A stretch of DNA of 64,000 nt. It comes from Roseivivax sediminis (GTDB lineage Bacteria; Pseudomonadota; Alphaproteobacteria; Rhodobacterales; Rhodobacteraceae). Positions 37,506-45,369 of this stretch are shown in pieces. Within the stretch, counting starts at the first letter, position 1, and every line of letters starts with the position of its first letter. The translations under genes were made by a program, and so were the position numbers. Location of the stretch: assembly GCF_900112685.1 (NCBI RefSeq), contig NZ_FOMS01000007.1:186001-250000 (forward strand). The letters are read 5' to 3'. The notes beneath the pieces are model-generated. The model had not been told where the DNA came from and ran no database searches. It saw only the letters and a list, made by a program, of their open reading frames with translations.

Positions 37506-37540
37506 CGCGACACGCCGGGGCGTACGCGCCGCGCCGCCCA

Positions 37541-37589
37541 TTCATCTGCCCGGAAATATCCCGGGGAGCGCGAGGGGCTGGCCCCTCGC
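37541..37589 (-). terminator. 3'-end hairpin and TATTT motif after the indolepyruvate oxidoreductase
   Basis: Perfect 8-bp arms GCGAGGGG/CCCCTCGC with loop CCAG on the minus strand are followed after 8 bases by GGGATATTTCCGGGCAGATG. It begins 15 bases downstream of the stop codon at 37605. Confidence 0.6.
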
Positions 37590-37604
37590 TCCGCCATGCG
37601 ACAT

Positions 37605-40600
37605 CTATTCCGCCGCGCGGGCCAGCGCCGTGCCGCCATCGCGTAGCGCCGCCAGCAGTTCCTCGCGCCGCCTCCTGGCCTTTTCCGCGTTCGCCGCCTT
37701 GACCGGCCCGAAGCCGCGGATCGTGCGCGGCAACTCGGCCAGCGCGACCAGCGCGTCCCGCGTCCCGGGGCGCGCCTGCGGCAGCCATTCGGCCATGTCG
37801 GCCTCGTATTGCCGGATCAGCGCGCGCTCCATCCGGCGCTCCTCGGACCGGCCGAACGGATCGAAAGGCGTGCCGCGCAGCCATTTCAGACGCGCGAGCA
37901 GGCGGAAATTGCGCAGCATGCCCTCGCCGTAGCGCTTCTTGACAGGGCGGCCGTCGGCGCCCTCCTTGGCCAGGATCGGCGGGGCGAGATGGAAGTGCAT
38001 GCGGAATTTACCGTCGAAGGCCGCCTCGGCCTTCGCGCGGGTCTCCAGGTGGAGCCGCGCGACCTCGTACTCATCCTTGTAGGACAGCAGCTTGTGATAG
38101 CCGCGCGCGACCGCCTCGCGCAGCTTCGGGTCCTCCACGCGATCCACCATCGCGCGGTAGCGCCGGGCGAGGCGCTTGCCCTGGTAGGCGGTCAGGTGCG
38201 CGGCGCGCGCCTCTATCCGCTCTTCGAGCGTCTTCGGCCTGTCCACCACGTTCGGCACCGCCACGCGGGCCGCCTCCTCGGGGTGCACCATCGCCCAGCG
38301 GCCGATCTCGAAGGCGCGGGTGTTGCCCTCCACGGCCGCGCCGTTGAGCTCGATGGCCCGCAGGATCGCGGCTTTCGGCAGCGGCACGAGGCCCCGCTGC
38401 CAGGCCGCGCCAAGCAGCATCACGTTGGAGAAGATGGAATCGCCCAGTGTGGCGCGCGCCAGTTCCGACGCGTCGAAGAGGTCCAGCCGGTCCTTCATCC
38501 GCCGCTCCAGCGCCAGCTTCAGTCGGTCGGCCGGAAGCGCGAACTCGGTGTTGCGGGTAAACTCTCCCGTCGGTGTCTCGTGGCTGTTGACCACGGCGCC
38601 GGTGCGGCCCGTGGCGCATAGCCCCAGCGTCTTCGACCCGGCGCTCACCACCAGATCGCCGCCGATAAGCGCGTCGGCCTCCCCGGTCGCCACGCGCACC
38701 GCGCTGATGTCCTCGGGCGCCTTGGCCAGCCGCAAGTGGATGTGCACCGCGCCGCCCTTCTGGGCGAGGCCGGCCATCTCCATCATGCCGGCGCCCATGC
38801 CGGCGATCTGCGCCGCCTGCGCCATCACCGCGCCCACGGTCACGACCCCGGTGCCGCCGACACCGGTGACGATCACGTTCCAGGTCTTGTCGATGCCCGG
38901 CACCTTCGGTTCCGGCAGATCCGGCAGCATCAAGTCGGTGGTCGCGCCCTTCTTCGGCTGCGCCCCTTCGAGCGTGACGAAAGACGGGCAGAACCCGTTG
39001 AGGCAGGAGAAATCCTTGTTGCAGGCCGACTGGTCGATCTCGCGCTTGCGGCCGAACTCGGTCTCCTTCGGGGCGATGGCGACACAGTTGGACTGCACTC
39101 CGCAATCACCGCAGCCCTCGCAGACATCGGTGTTGATGAAGACGCGAGTGTCGGGGTCGGGAAATTCACGGCGCTTGCGGCGCCGCCGCTTCTCGGCCGC
39201 GCAGGTCTGCACGTAGAGGATCGCGGTGACGCCGGGGACCTCGCGCAGCTCCTTCTGCACGGTCTCCAGCTCGGCCCGTTCGTGCCAGCCGACCGATTTG
39301 GGGAAATGCGCGCGCTCGGGCTCTTCTTTCTCGTCGTAGACGACCTCGATCCGGCCGACGCCCATCGCCTCGAGCTCCCGGGCGATGCGACCCGGGGTCA
39401 GCCCGCCTTCGTTCTTCTGCCCGCCGGTCATCGCGACGGCATCGTTGTAGAGGATCTTGTAGGTGATGTTCGTCCCGGCGGCGAGCGCCGCGCGGATCGC
39501 CTGTTTCCCCGAATGGTTGTAGGTGCCGTCGCCGATGTTCTGGAAGACGTGCGGCGTCTTCGAGAACGGCGCCTCGCCGATCCAGTTCGCCCCTTCGGCG
39601 CCCATATGGGTGAAGCCGGTGGTACTGCGGTCCATCCATTGCACCATGTAGTGACAGCCGATCCCGGCATAGCCGCGGCTGCCCTCGGGCACCTTGGTGG
39701 AGGTGTTGTGCGGGCAGCCGGCGCAGTAATAGGGCAGCCGCGCCGCGATCTCTTCCACGTTGTCCGCCTTGCGCGCTTCGGCCAGCGTCGCGAGGCCGGC
39801 CTTCACGGCCTCGGTGCCACGCCCCTCCTCGATCAGGATCTCGCCCAACTTCTCGGCGATCCAGACGGGATCGAGCGCGCCGCGCGTCGGGAACAGCTCC
39901 TCGCGGTGCATGCCGCCGGCGCCGCCCTTGTACCATCCATAGACGCGCCGCCCCCGGCGGTCGTCGAAGATCGCCTCCTTCACCTGCACCTCGATCAGCT
40001 TGCGCTTCTCCTCGACGATGATGATGAGGTCGAGCCCCTCGGCCCAGTCGTGGAAGCCCTGCATGTCGAGGGGGAAGGTTTGCCCGACCTTGTAGGTGGT
40101 GATCCCGAGCCGCTCGGCCTCCGCCTCGTCGATGCCCAGGAGGGTCAGCGCATGGGTGAGGTCGAGCCAGTTCTTGCCCGCTGCCACGAGGCCGATCTTC
40201 GCGCCCGGCTTGCCCCAGGCACGCTTGTCCATGCGGTTGGCATGGCTGAACGCCTCCGCCGCGAAGCGCTTGTGGTCGATCATCCGCGCCTCCTGCAGGT
40301 GCGGGGTGTCGCCCAGCCGGATGTTCAACCCGCCCTCGGGCATGGCGAAATCGGACGGGTCCACGAGGCGCATCCGGTCCGGGCGCCCGTCGACCACCGC
40401 CGTCGCCTCCACCGTGTCCTTCATGGTCTTGAGGCCGACCCAGAGCCCGGCGAACCGGGAGAGCGCATAGCCGTAGATGCCGTAATCGAGGATCTCCTGC
40501 ACACCGGCGGGGCTGACCACCGGCATATAGGCGTCCACGAGCGCCCATTCGGACTGGTGCAGCACGGTGGAGCTCTCTCCCGTGTGGTCGTCGCCCATGG

Positions 40601-41027
40601 CCATCAGCACACCGCCGTGTTGCGAGGTGCCGGCCATGTTGGCGTGCCGCATCACGTCGCCGGACCGGTCCACCCCCGGGCCCTTGCCGTACCAGAGCCC
40701 GAAGACGCCGTCGTACTTGCCCTCCCCCCGCAGTTCGGCCTGCTGGCTGCCCCAGAGCTGCGTGGCGGCCAGATCCTCGTTCAACCCCTCCTTGAAAAGG
40801 ATATTCGCCGCTTCGAGCCATTTGCCGGCGCGCTTCATCTGCAGGTCCACCGCGCCGAGCGGCGAGCCGCGATAGCCCGTCACGTAACCGGCGGTGTCCA
40901 GCCCCGCCGTCTCGTCGCGCGCTTTCTGCATCAGCATCAGCCGCACAAGCGCCTGCGTGCCGTTCAAGAGCACTCGATCCTTGCCAATGTCGAAGCGGTC
41001 GTTCAGGGAAATGTCATGTGTGCTCAT
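37605..41027 (-). CDS. fused indolepyruvate ferredoxin oxidoreductase
   Basis: Oxidatively decarboxylates aryl pyruvates (from aromatic amino acids) to aryl-acetyl-CoA using thiamine diphosphate and FeS clusters. A single chain of 1140 residues combines the alpha (pyrimidine-binding and TPP) and beta/gamma parts. The TPP domain contains YYCAGCPHNTSTKVPEGSRG and NIGDGTYNHSG (about 440-540). Cysteine clusters CEGCGDCGVQSNC and CNKDFSCLNGFC lie near 650-700, and the gamma domain begins at VTGVGGTGVVTVG. The ATG at 41027 has GGGAGG eight bases upstream. Divergent from a lysR gene that may control it. Confidence 0.94.
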   Translation of the reverse strand: MSTHDISLNDRFDIGKDRVLLNGTQALVRLMLMQKARDETAGLDTAGYVTGYRGSPLGAVDLQMKRAGKWLEAANILFKEGLNEDLAATQLWGSQQAELRGEGKYDGVFGLWYGKGPGVDRSGDVMRHANMAGTSQHGGVLMAMGDDHTGESSTVLHQSEWALVDAYMPVVSPAGVQEILDYGIYGYALSRFAGLWVGLKTMKDTVEATAVVDGRPDRMRLVDPSDFAMPEGGLNIRLGDTPHLQEARMIDHKRFAAEAFSHANRMDKRAWGKPGAKIGLVAAGKNWLDLTHALTLLGIDEAEAERLGITTYKVGQTFPLDMQGFHDWAEGLDLIIIVEEKRKLIEVQVKEAIFDDRRGRRVYGWYKGGAGGMHREELFPTRGALDPVWIAEKLGEILIEEGRGTEAVKAGLATLAEARKADNVEEIAARLPYYCAGCPHNTSTKVPEGSRGYAGIGCHYMVQWMDRSTTGFTHMGAEGANWIGEAPFSKTPHVFQNIGDGTYNHSGKQAIRAALAAGTNITYKILYNDAVAMTGGQKNEGGLTPGRIARELEAMGVGRIEVVYDEKEEPERAHFPKSVGWHERAELETVQKELREVPGVTAILYVQTCAAEKRRRRKRREFPDPDTRVFINTDVCEGCGDCGVQSNCVAIAPKETEFGRKREIDQSACNKDFSCLNGFCPSFVTLEGAQPKKGATTDLMLPDLPEPKVPGIDKTWNVIVTGVGGTGVVTVGAVMAQAAQIAGMGAGMMEMAGLAQKGGAVHIHLRLAKAPEDISAVRVATGEADALIGGDLVVSAGSKTLGLCATGRTGAVVNSHETPTGEFTRNTEFALPADRLKLALERRMKDRLDLFDASELARATLGDSIFSNVMLLGAAWQRGLVPLPKAAILRAIELNGAAVEGNTRAFEIGRWAMVHPEEAARVAVPNVVDRPKTLEERIEARAAHLTAYQGKRLARRYRAMVDRVEDPKLREAVARGYHKLLSYKDEYEVARLHLETRAKAEAAFDGKFRMHFHLAPPILAKEGADGRPVKKRYGEGMLRNFRLLARLKWLRGTPFDPFGRSEERRMERALIRQYEADMAEWLPQARPGTRDALVALAELPRTIRGFGPVKAANAEKARRRREELLAALRDGGTALARAAE

Positions 41028-41127
41028 CGTGCGCCTCCCGCCGCTCAATGATCCATCCATTTCAGGAATCTAGGTCAAATAGCCTGACGCGCACAGGAAT
41101 TTTTCGGGCCTTTTCTGCGCTGCGGCA

Positions 41128-41139
41128 TAGAACATTCTA
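41128..41139. promoter_or_regulatory. palindrome between indolepyruvate oxidoreductase and lysR
   Basis: TAGAA-CA-TTCTA is a perfect 12-bp palindrome in the 165-bp divergent gap, 54 bases before the lysR start. LysR regulators usually bind A/T-rich dyads in such divergent promoters; the assignment to the adjacent LysR is inferred. Confidence 0.4.
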
Positions 41140-41192
41140 CATGTATTCATTATTTCGGGGTACAGCACACAGAATGCTCGAAAGTTGATCGG

Positions 41193-42098
41193 ATGGATTG
41201 GGACAAGCTCAGAATCTTTCACGCGGTGGCCGATGCCGGTTCGCTCACCCATGCCGGCGACGCGCTGCACCTGTCGCAATCGGCGGTGTCCCGGCAAATT
41301 CGCGCGCTGGAGGAATCGCTCAACACCACCCTCTTCCACCGCCACGCACGGGGCCTGATCCTCACCGAACAGGGGGAGCTGCTGTTCGATGCGACCTCCT
41401 CCATGGTTAAGCGGCTGGAAGCGGCGACCGCCCGCATCCACGACAGCGAAGAGGAAGTCTTCGGCGAGTTGCGGGTGACCACCACGACCGGCTTCGGCTC
41501 GCTGTGGCTCGCCCCGAGGCTGCAGAAGCTCTACGACAAGCATCCCGAGCTCAACATCGACCTGATGCTGGAAGAGCGCGTGCTCGACCTGCCGATGCGC
41601 GAGGCCGATGTCGCCATCCGCATGAAGGAACCAAGCCAGGCGGACCTCATCCGCAAACGCCTGATGTCGGTGAAGATGCGCCTCTACGCCGCGCCCGACT
41701 ACCTCGACCGCTTCGGCACGCCCCGCACGCTCGAGGAGCTGTCCGGCCACCGCCTGATCTGCCAGAATCCGCGCTCAGCGCAGGTCACCGCCGGGTTGCA
41801 GCTGGTCCAGAACCTCCTGACCCACGACATCCACGGCACGCTGACCGTGAACAATTACTTCGGCGTGCTGCAGGCGGTGATATCCAGCCTCGGCATCGGC
41901 GTGCTGCCCGATTACATCATCGAGGATTTCCCCTCGGTCGTGCGCGTGCTGCCGGACGTGGAGTCCAACGAGGTGCCGGTCTTCCTCGCCTACCCCGAGG
42001 AGCTGCGCCAGTCCAAGCGCATCGCCGCCTTCCGCGATTTCGTGCAGGAAGAAATCGTCGCCCACCGCACCAGCCGGAAGGCCATGGGCGCCGAGTGA
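41193..42098 (+). CDS. LysR-family transcriptional regulator
   Basis: 301 residues with N-terminal winged helix-turn-helix (about 1-60, LHLSQSAVSRQIRALEESL) and an inducer-binding domain (about 90-290, starting GELRVTTTTGFGSLWLAPRL). The gene is divergent from the indolepyruvate oxidoreductase with 165 bp between them. A regulator of that gene, or of redox/aromatic metabolism, is likely, but the inducer is not known. The next 230 bases to a strong terminator hold no further protein gene. Confidence 0.93.
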   Translation: MDWDKLRIFHAVADAGSLTHAGDALHLSQSAVSRQIRALEESLNTTLFHRHARGLILTEQGELLFDATSSMVKRLEAATARIHDSEEEVFGELRVTTTTGFGSLWLAPRLQKLYDKHPELNIDLMLEERVLDLPMREADVAIRMKEPSQADLIRKRLMSVKMRLYAAPDYLDRFGTPRTLEELSGHRLICQNPRSAQVTAGLQLVQNLLTHDIHGTLTVNNYFGVLQAVISSLGIGVLPDYIIEDFPSVVRVLPDVESNEVPVFLAYPEELRQSKRIAAFRDFVQEEIVAHRTSRKAMGAE

Positions 42099-42145
42099 AC
42101 GCGCCCACCTCCTGCACGCAGCCTTTGCGTGTGGCCTTCGTCTAC

Positions 42146-42160
42146 ACACGTTAAACGTGT
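42146..42160. promoter_or_regulatory. 15-bp perfect palindrome downstream of lysR
   Basis: ACACGTT-A-AACGTGT has 7-base perfect arms around a single A. It lies 47 bases after the lysR stop and before the candidate sRNA. It could be an operator for that transcript; as RNA it would have no loop, so a DNA-level role is likelier. Confidence 0.4.
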
Positions 42161-42239
42161 CTTGCATGTGACGCATAGCGGCAATGCCCAGCAGCCGCAG
42201 CGCTTTCGCTTGCGCGACTCAAACGCGATGCCTAATTCA

Positions 42240-42327
42240 GCAATCGAACGATGCAACGCCCTTCGGGGCAGCATGTTCATACCTCCCTGTTGGACTTCGG
42301 CCGAGCTTTGTGCTCGGCCTTTTTTTT
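42240..42327 (+). ncRNA. candidate small RNA ending in a strong terminator (5' end not defined)
   Basis: A UUCG-capped hairpin (GCCC-TTCG-GGGC, 42258-42269) is followed by about 29 mostly unpaired bases containing ATACCTCCCTGTTGG. Next is an intrinsic terminator of 8-bp arms GGCCGAGC/GCTCGGCC (42299-42319) and eight T residues. The CCTCCC stretch is complementary to Shine-Dalgarno sequences, as in many alphaproteobacterial trans-acting sRNAs. Alternatively it is only the 3' untranslated region of lysR. The 5' end lies somewhere between 42165 and 42245; I cannot place the promoter. Confidence 0.45.
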
Positions 42328-42424
42328 GGTGCCCCCCCGCCACACAACCTGCCGGGGTGGCAGTCGCACGGTACGGGCACGATTCCGCCCCCCCGATCGG
42401 CATCGCGCCCTACACTCTCCAGCC

Positions 42425-43330
42425 ATGAAGACCGCGCTTCGTCTCCTCGCTCTCGTCCTCGCGCTACCGCTGATCCTGGCCTGCGCACTCCACATCGCCA
42501 ATTCGGGAAGCGGCGCGCTGCCGCCGCGCGCCGAAGGCGCCCTGCGCGTGGCCACGCACAATGTCCATTACATCCGGGCGCGGCACGAGACCGGCCGCTG
42601 GTCTGTTGGTGACTGGCAGGGGCGCGCGCCGTCGCTCGACGCCGCTTTTAAGGCGATGGAGGCCGACCTTGTCGCCTTCCAGGAGATGGAGACCTTCTCG
42701 GGCGGCAACAGCGACGACGTCAATCTGGCCCGGAGCTACCTGCTGGACCGCAATCCCGGCTATGCCGCCGCTGCTATCGGCGACTGGCGCGATTTTCCCT
42801 CGACCCAGCCGATCTTCTACCGCACAGATCGGTTGTCGCTGCGCGACCAGGGCTGGTTCTTCTTCTCGGAGACGCCCGAGCGGATCTACGCGCGCAGCTT
42901 CGACGGCTCCTATCCCGCCTTTGCGTCCTGGGCGGAATTCGCCACCACCTCAGGCCGGGCGTTCCGCGTGCTCAACGTGCATTTCGACGCCGCCAGCGGC
43001 GACAACCGGCTGAAATCCGCGGAGCTCGTCGTGCGCCGCCTCGCCGCATGGCCCTCGGACATTCCCGTCCTGCTCCTCGGCGATCTCAACGCCCGCGCTG
43101 GCGCGCCGACGCTGGACATACTTGAAGAGGCCGGGTTCGACTTCGCGCCGACGGAGGGCGCGACGTACCATTTCGACCGGGGGGTCAACCTCTTCGGCGC
43201 CATCGACCACATCGCCTCGGGCGCCGGCCTGACGCGCGTCGGAGGTCCGGTCGTCCTGCGCCGCCGCTTCGCCGGCGACTGGCCTTCGGACCACTACCCC
43301 GTCATCGCCGATTATCGCCTGGGCGACTGA
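42425..43330 (+). CDS. endonuclease/exonuclease/phosphatase family protein, exported
   Basis: 301 residues with an N-terminal hydrophobic segment (MKTALRLLALVLALPLILAC), which could be a signal peptide or, ending in LILAC, a lipoprotein-like signal. The EEP fold follows: VATHNVHYIRA, DLVAFQEMETF with the metal-binding Glu, LLLGDLNARAG, and C-terminal WPSDHYPVIADYRL with the catalytic Asp-His. Family members hydrolyse phosphodiesters of nucleic acids or phospholipids; the substrate here is unknown. Convergent with uxuA. Confidence 0.88.
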   Translation: MKTALRLLALVLALPLILACALHIANSGSGALPPRAEGALRVATHNVHYIRARHETGRWSVGDWQGRAPSLDAAFKAMEADLVAFQEMETFSGGNSDDVNLARSYLLDRNPGYAAAAIGDWRDFPSTQPIFYRTDRLSLRDQGWFFFSETPERIYARSFDGSYPAFASWAEFATTSGRAFRVLNVHFDAASGDNRLKSAELVVRRLAAWPSDIPVLLLGDLNARAGAPTLDILEEAGFDFAPTEGATYHFDRGVNLFGAIDHIASGAGLTRVGGPVVLRRRFAGDWPSDHYPVIADYRLGD

Positions 43331-43447
43331 CGGGATGCGCCGCCGTGCCCGACCGGATACCTGCCGGCCGATGGCTTTCAGCGCAGGAGGAGGCGGCACC
43401 ATTCGCAGGGTTTTCCCATCCGGCCCGGGCCGGGCGGCGGCGCCACG

Positions 43448-44602
43448 CTAGGACGCCAACGCCGCCGCCACGCCGCGCAGCTCGGCCAGCCCGCGCAGCC
43501 GTCCGATATAGGGATAGCCGGCGCGCATTCCCCGCTCCCGGTCCCAGGCGATCATGTGGCCGTGGTCGGGGCGCATGGGGATCGCCGCGCCGCGCCGCGC
43601 TTCTAGGCTGAGCGCGCGGCGCACGATCTCCACGAGGCCCGCATCGCCGCCGAGATGCTCGGCCTCGTGGAAGCTGATGCCGTCCGCTTCCCGCCGGGTA
43701 GAGCGCAGGTGAAGGAAATGCACCCGGTTTCCGAAGCGGTCGATCATGCGCGGCAGGTCGTTGTCGGCACGCACGCCAAGCGAGCCGGTGCAGAAGGTCA
43801 GACCGTTCGCCGGAGTGTCCGCGTGCGCCAGGATGGCGGCAAGATCGGATTCGGTCGACACCACCCGCGGCAGACCGAACAGCGGGAACGGCGGGTCGTC
43901 GGGGTGGATGGCGAGCTTCACGCCCGCTTCTTCCGCCGCCGGCAGCACGCGGTCGAGGAAGGCGAAGAGGTTGGCGCGCAGCCCCTCGGCCCCGATGCCG
44001 CGATAGGCGGCGATGCGGTCGCGGAACGCCTCCAGCGTCCAGCTTTCCTCGGCCCCCGGCAGCCCGGCGATGATCGTGTCCGTGAGCCGCTTCCGACCCG
44101 CATCGCCCAGAGACGCGGCCCGCTTCGCCGCCTCTTCGGCGATATCGGGCCGGTGATCGGCCGCCGCGACGTCGCGGGCGAGGACATGGATGTCGAAGAC
44201 CGCCGCATCGACGGCGTCGTAACGCAGGCAGCGCGCGCCGTCCTCCAATGCGTGCGAAAGGTCGGTGCGCGTCCAGTCCAGCACCGGCATGAAATTGTAG
44301 CAGACGGTGCCGATGCCGGCCGCACCCACGGCGCGCAGGCTTTCGGCCCAGGCGTCTGCATGGGCCTGCCAGCCCGGCGCACCGGTCTTGATGTCCTCGT
44401 GCACCGGAATGCTCTCGACCACATTCCAGTCGAGCCCGGCATTGGCGATCATCTCCTGCCGCGCTGCGACCTCGTCTTTCGTCCAGACCGTGCCGGCCGG
44501 CTGGCCGTGCAGCGCGGTGACGATGCCGCGCGCCCCGGCCTGCCGGATGTCGGAGAGGGTCACGGGGTCGTCGGGGCCGAACCAGCGCCAGGATTCGATC
44601 AT
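43448..44602 (-). CDS. uxuA: mannonate dehydratase
   Basis: Dehydrates D-mannonate to 2-keto-3-deoxygluconate, the exit step of the D-glucuronate pathway; 384 residues, normal length. N-terminal MIESWRWFGPDDPVTLSDIRQAGARGIVTALH, substrate/metal residues in KLAIHPDDPPFPLFGLPRVVST, TGSLGVRADNDLP, VHFLHLRST and the C-terminal MRPDHGHMIAWD all match UxuA. It is the last gene of the leftward half of the glucuronide locus. uxuB and uxaC are not in the window. Confidence 0.96.
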   Translation of the reverse strand: MIESWRWFGPDDPVTLSDIRQAGARGIVTALHGQPAGTVWTKDEVAARQEMIANAGLDWNVVESIPVHEDIKTGAPGWQAHADAWAESLRAVGAAGIGTVCYNFMPVLDWTRTDLSHALEDGARCLRYDAVDAAVFDIHVLARDVAAADHRPDIAEEAAKRAASLGDAGRKRLTDTIIAGLPGAEESWTLEAFRDRIAAYRGIGAEGLRANLFAFLDRVLPAAEEAGVKLAIHPDDPPFPLFGLPRVVSTESDLAAILAHADTPANGLTFCTGSLGVRADNDLPRMIDRFGNRVHFLHLRSTRREADGISFHEAEHLGGDAGLVEIVRRALSLEARRGAAIPMRPDHGHMIAWDRERGMRAGYPYIGRLRGLAELRGVAAALAS

Positions 44603-44637
44603 GGAATGTATTTCCTCTTTCGCGATGCGGCTTGGGG

Positions 44638-45369
44638 TCAGCCGGTCCGCGTGACCGGCTCGAACAGGTACCCGTCGAAGGACGGATCATCGACATCCGA
44701 GAGCGTCATCAGCGTGTCCCGCACATTGCCGAGATGGCGCCACATCGCCGCGCGGGCCGCCCCCTCGTTGCGCGCCTGAAGACCGGCGAGAACGGCCTCG
44801 TGGTCGTCCAGCCAGGACCGACGGTACGTCGTCTCGAAGATGCGGTTGTGCAGCTTGGCCCACATCGGGCTCTGCTCGCGCTTGCGCCACAGCTCCTCGA
44901 CCATATCCACCAGGACAGAGTTCTGGGTGGCCTGCGCCACGAGCCGGTGGAACTCGCGGTCGCCGGAATAATCGGCGTCGCCGCGCGCAAGGTCGGCGCG
45001 TTCGCGTTCCAGCGCCTCGCGCAGATGCAGGATGTCGGACTTGGTGACGTTTCGCGCGGCAAAGCCTGCGATCTCGGCCTCTACGAGCTGGCGCGCCTGC
45101 AAGAGCTCGAACGGCCCGATATCGTCGCGCACAGGCGCAGCCGTCTCGGGCGCAGCCACCGAGACGTAGACGCCGGAGCCCTTGCGGACCTCCACCGCGC
45201 CCTCGATCTCCAGCAGGATAAGCGCCTCCCGCACGAGAGAGCGGGACACGTTCAGCCGCTCCGACAGCCCGCGCTCGGGCGGCAGGCGGTCGCCCTCTCC
45301 GAGACGCGCATCCGCGATCAGCCCGCGGATGGCCTGCGCGACGTCCTGGTATTGCCGCCGGCCGGTCAT
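44638..45369 (-). CDS. GntR-family (FadR subfamily) regulator, UxuR/ExuR-like
   Basis: 243 residues; an N-terminal winged helix (about 5-75, LPPERGLSERLNVSRSLVREALILLEIEG) and an all-helical FCD ligand domain (about 95-225) with metal-type His residues in GDREFHRLVAQAT. By position between uxuA and the beta-glucuronidase gene it is the probable repressor of the locus, with a hexuronate pathway compound as inducer. The TGGT-N2-ACCA sites at 48191-48265 are its likely operators. It overlaps the preceding gene by 4 bases. Confidence 0.9.
   Translation of the reverse strand: MTGRRQYQDVAQAIRGLIADARLGEGDRLPPERGLSERLNVSRSLVREALILLEIEGAVEVRKGSGVYVSVAAPETAAPVRDDIGPFELLQARQLVEAEIAGFAARNVTKSDILHLREALERERADLARGDADYSGDREFHRLVAQATQNSVLVDMVEELWRKREQSPMWAKLHNRIFETTYRRSWLDDHEAVLAGLQARNEGAARAAMWRHLGNVRDTLMTLSDVDDPSFDGYLFEPVTRTG

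Noticed and set aside
41193-42327. Search for a protein gene between lysR and the strong terminator
   Set aside because: Open frames there continue across the terminator or lack starts with ribosome binding sites; sRNA or 3' untranslated region is more likely.
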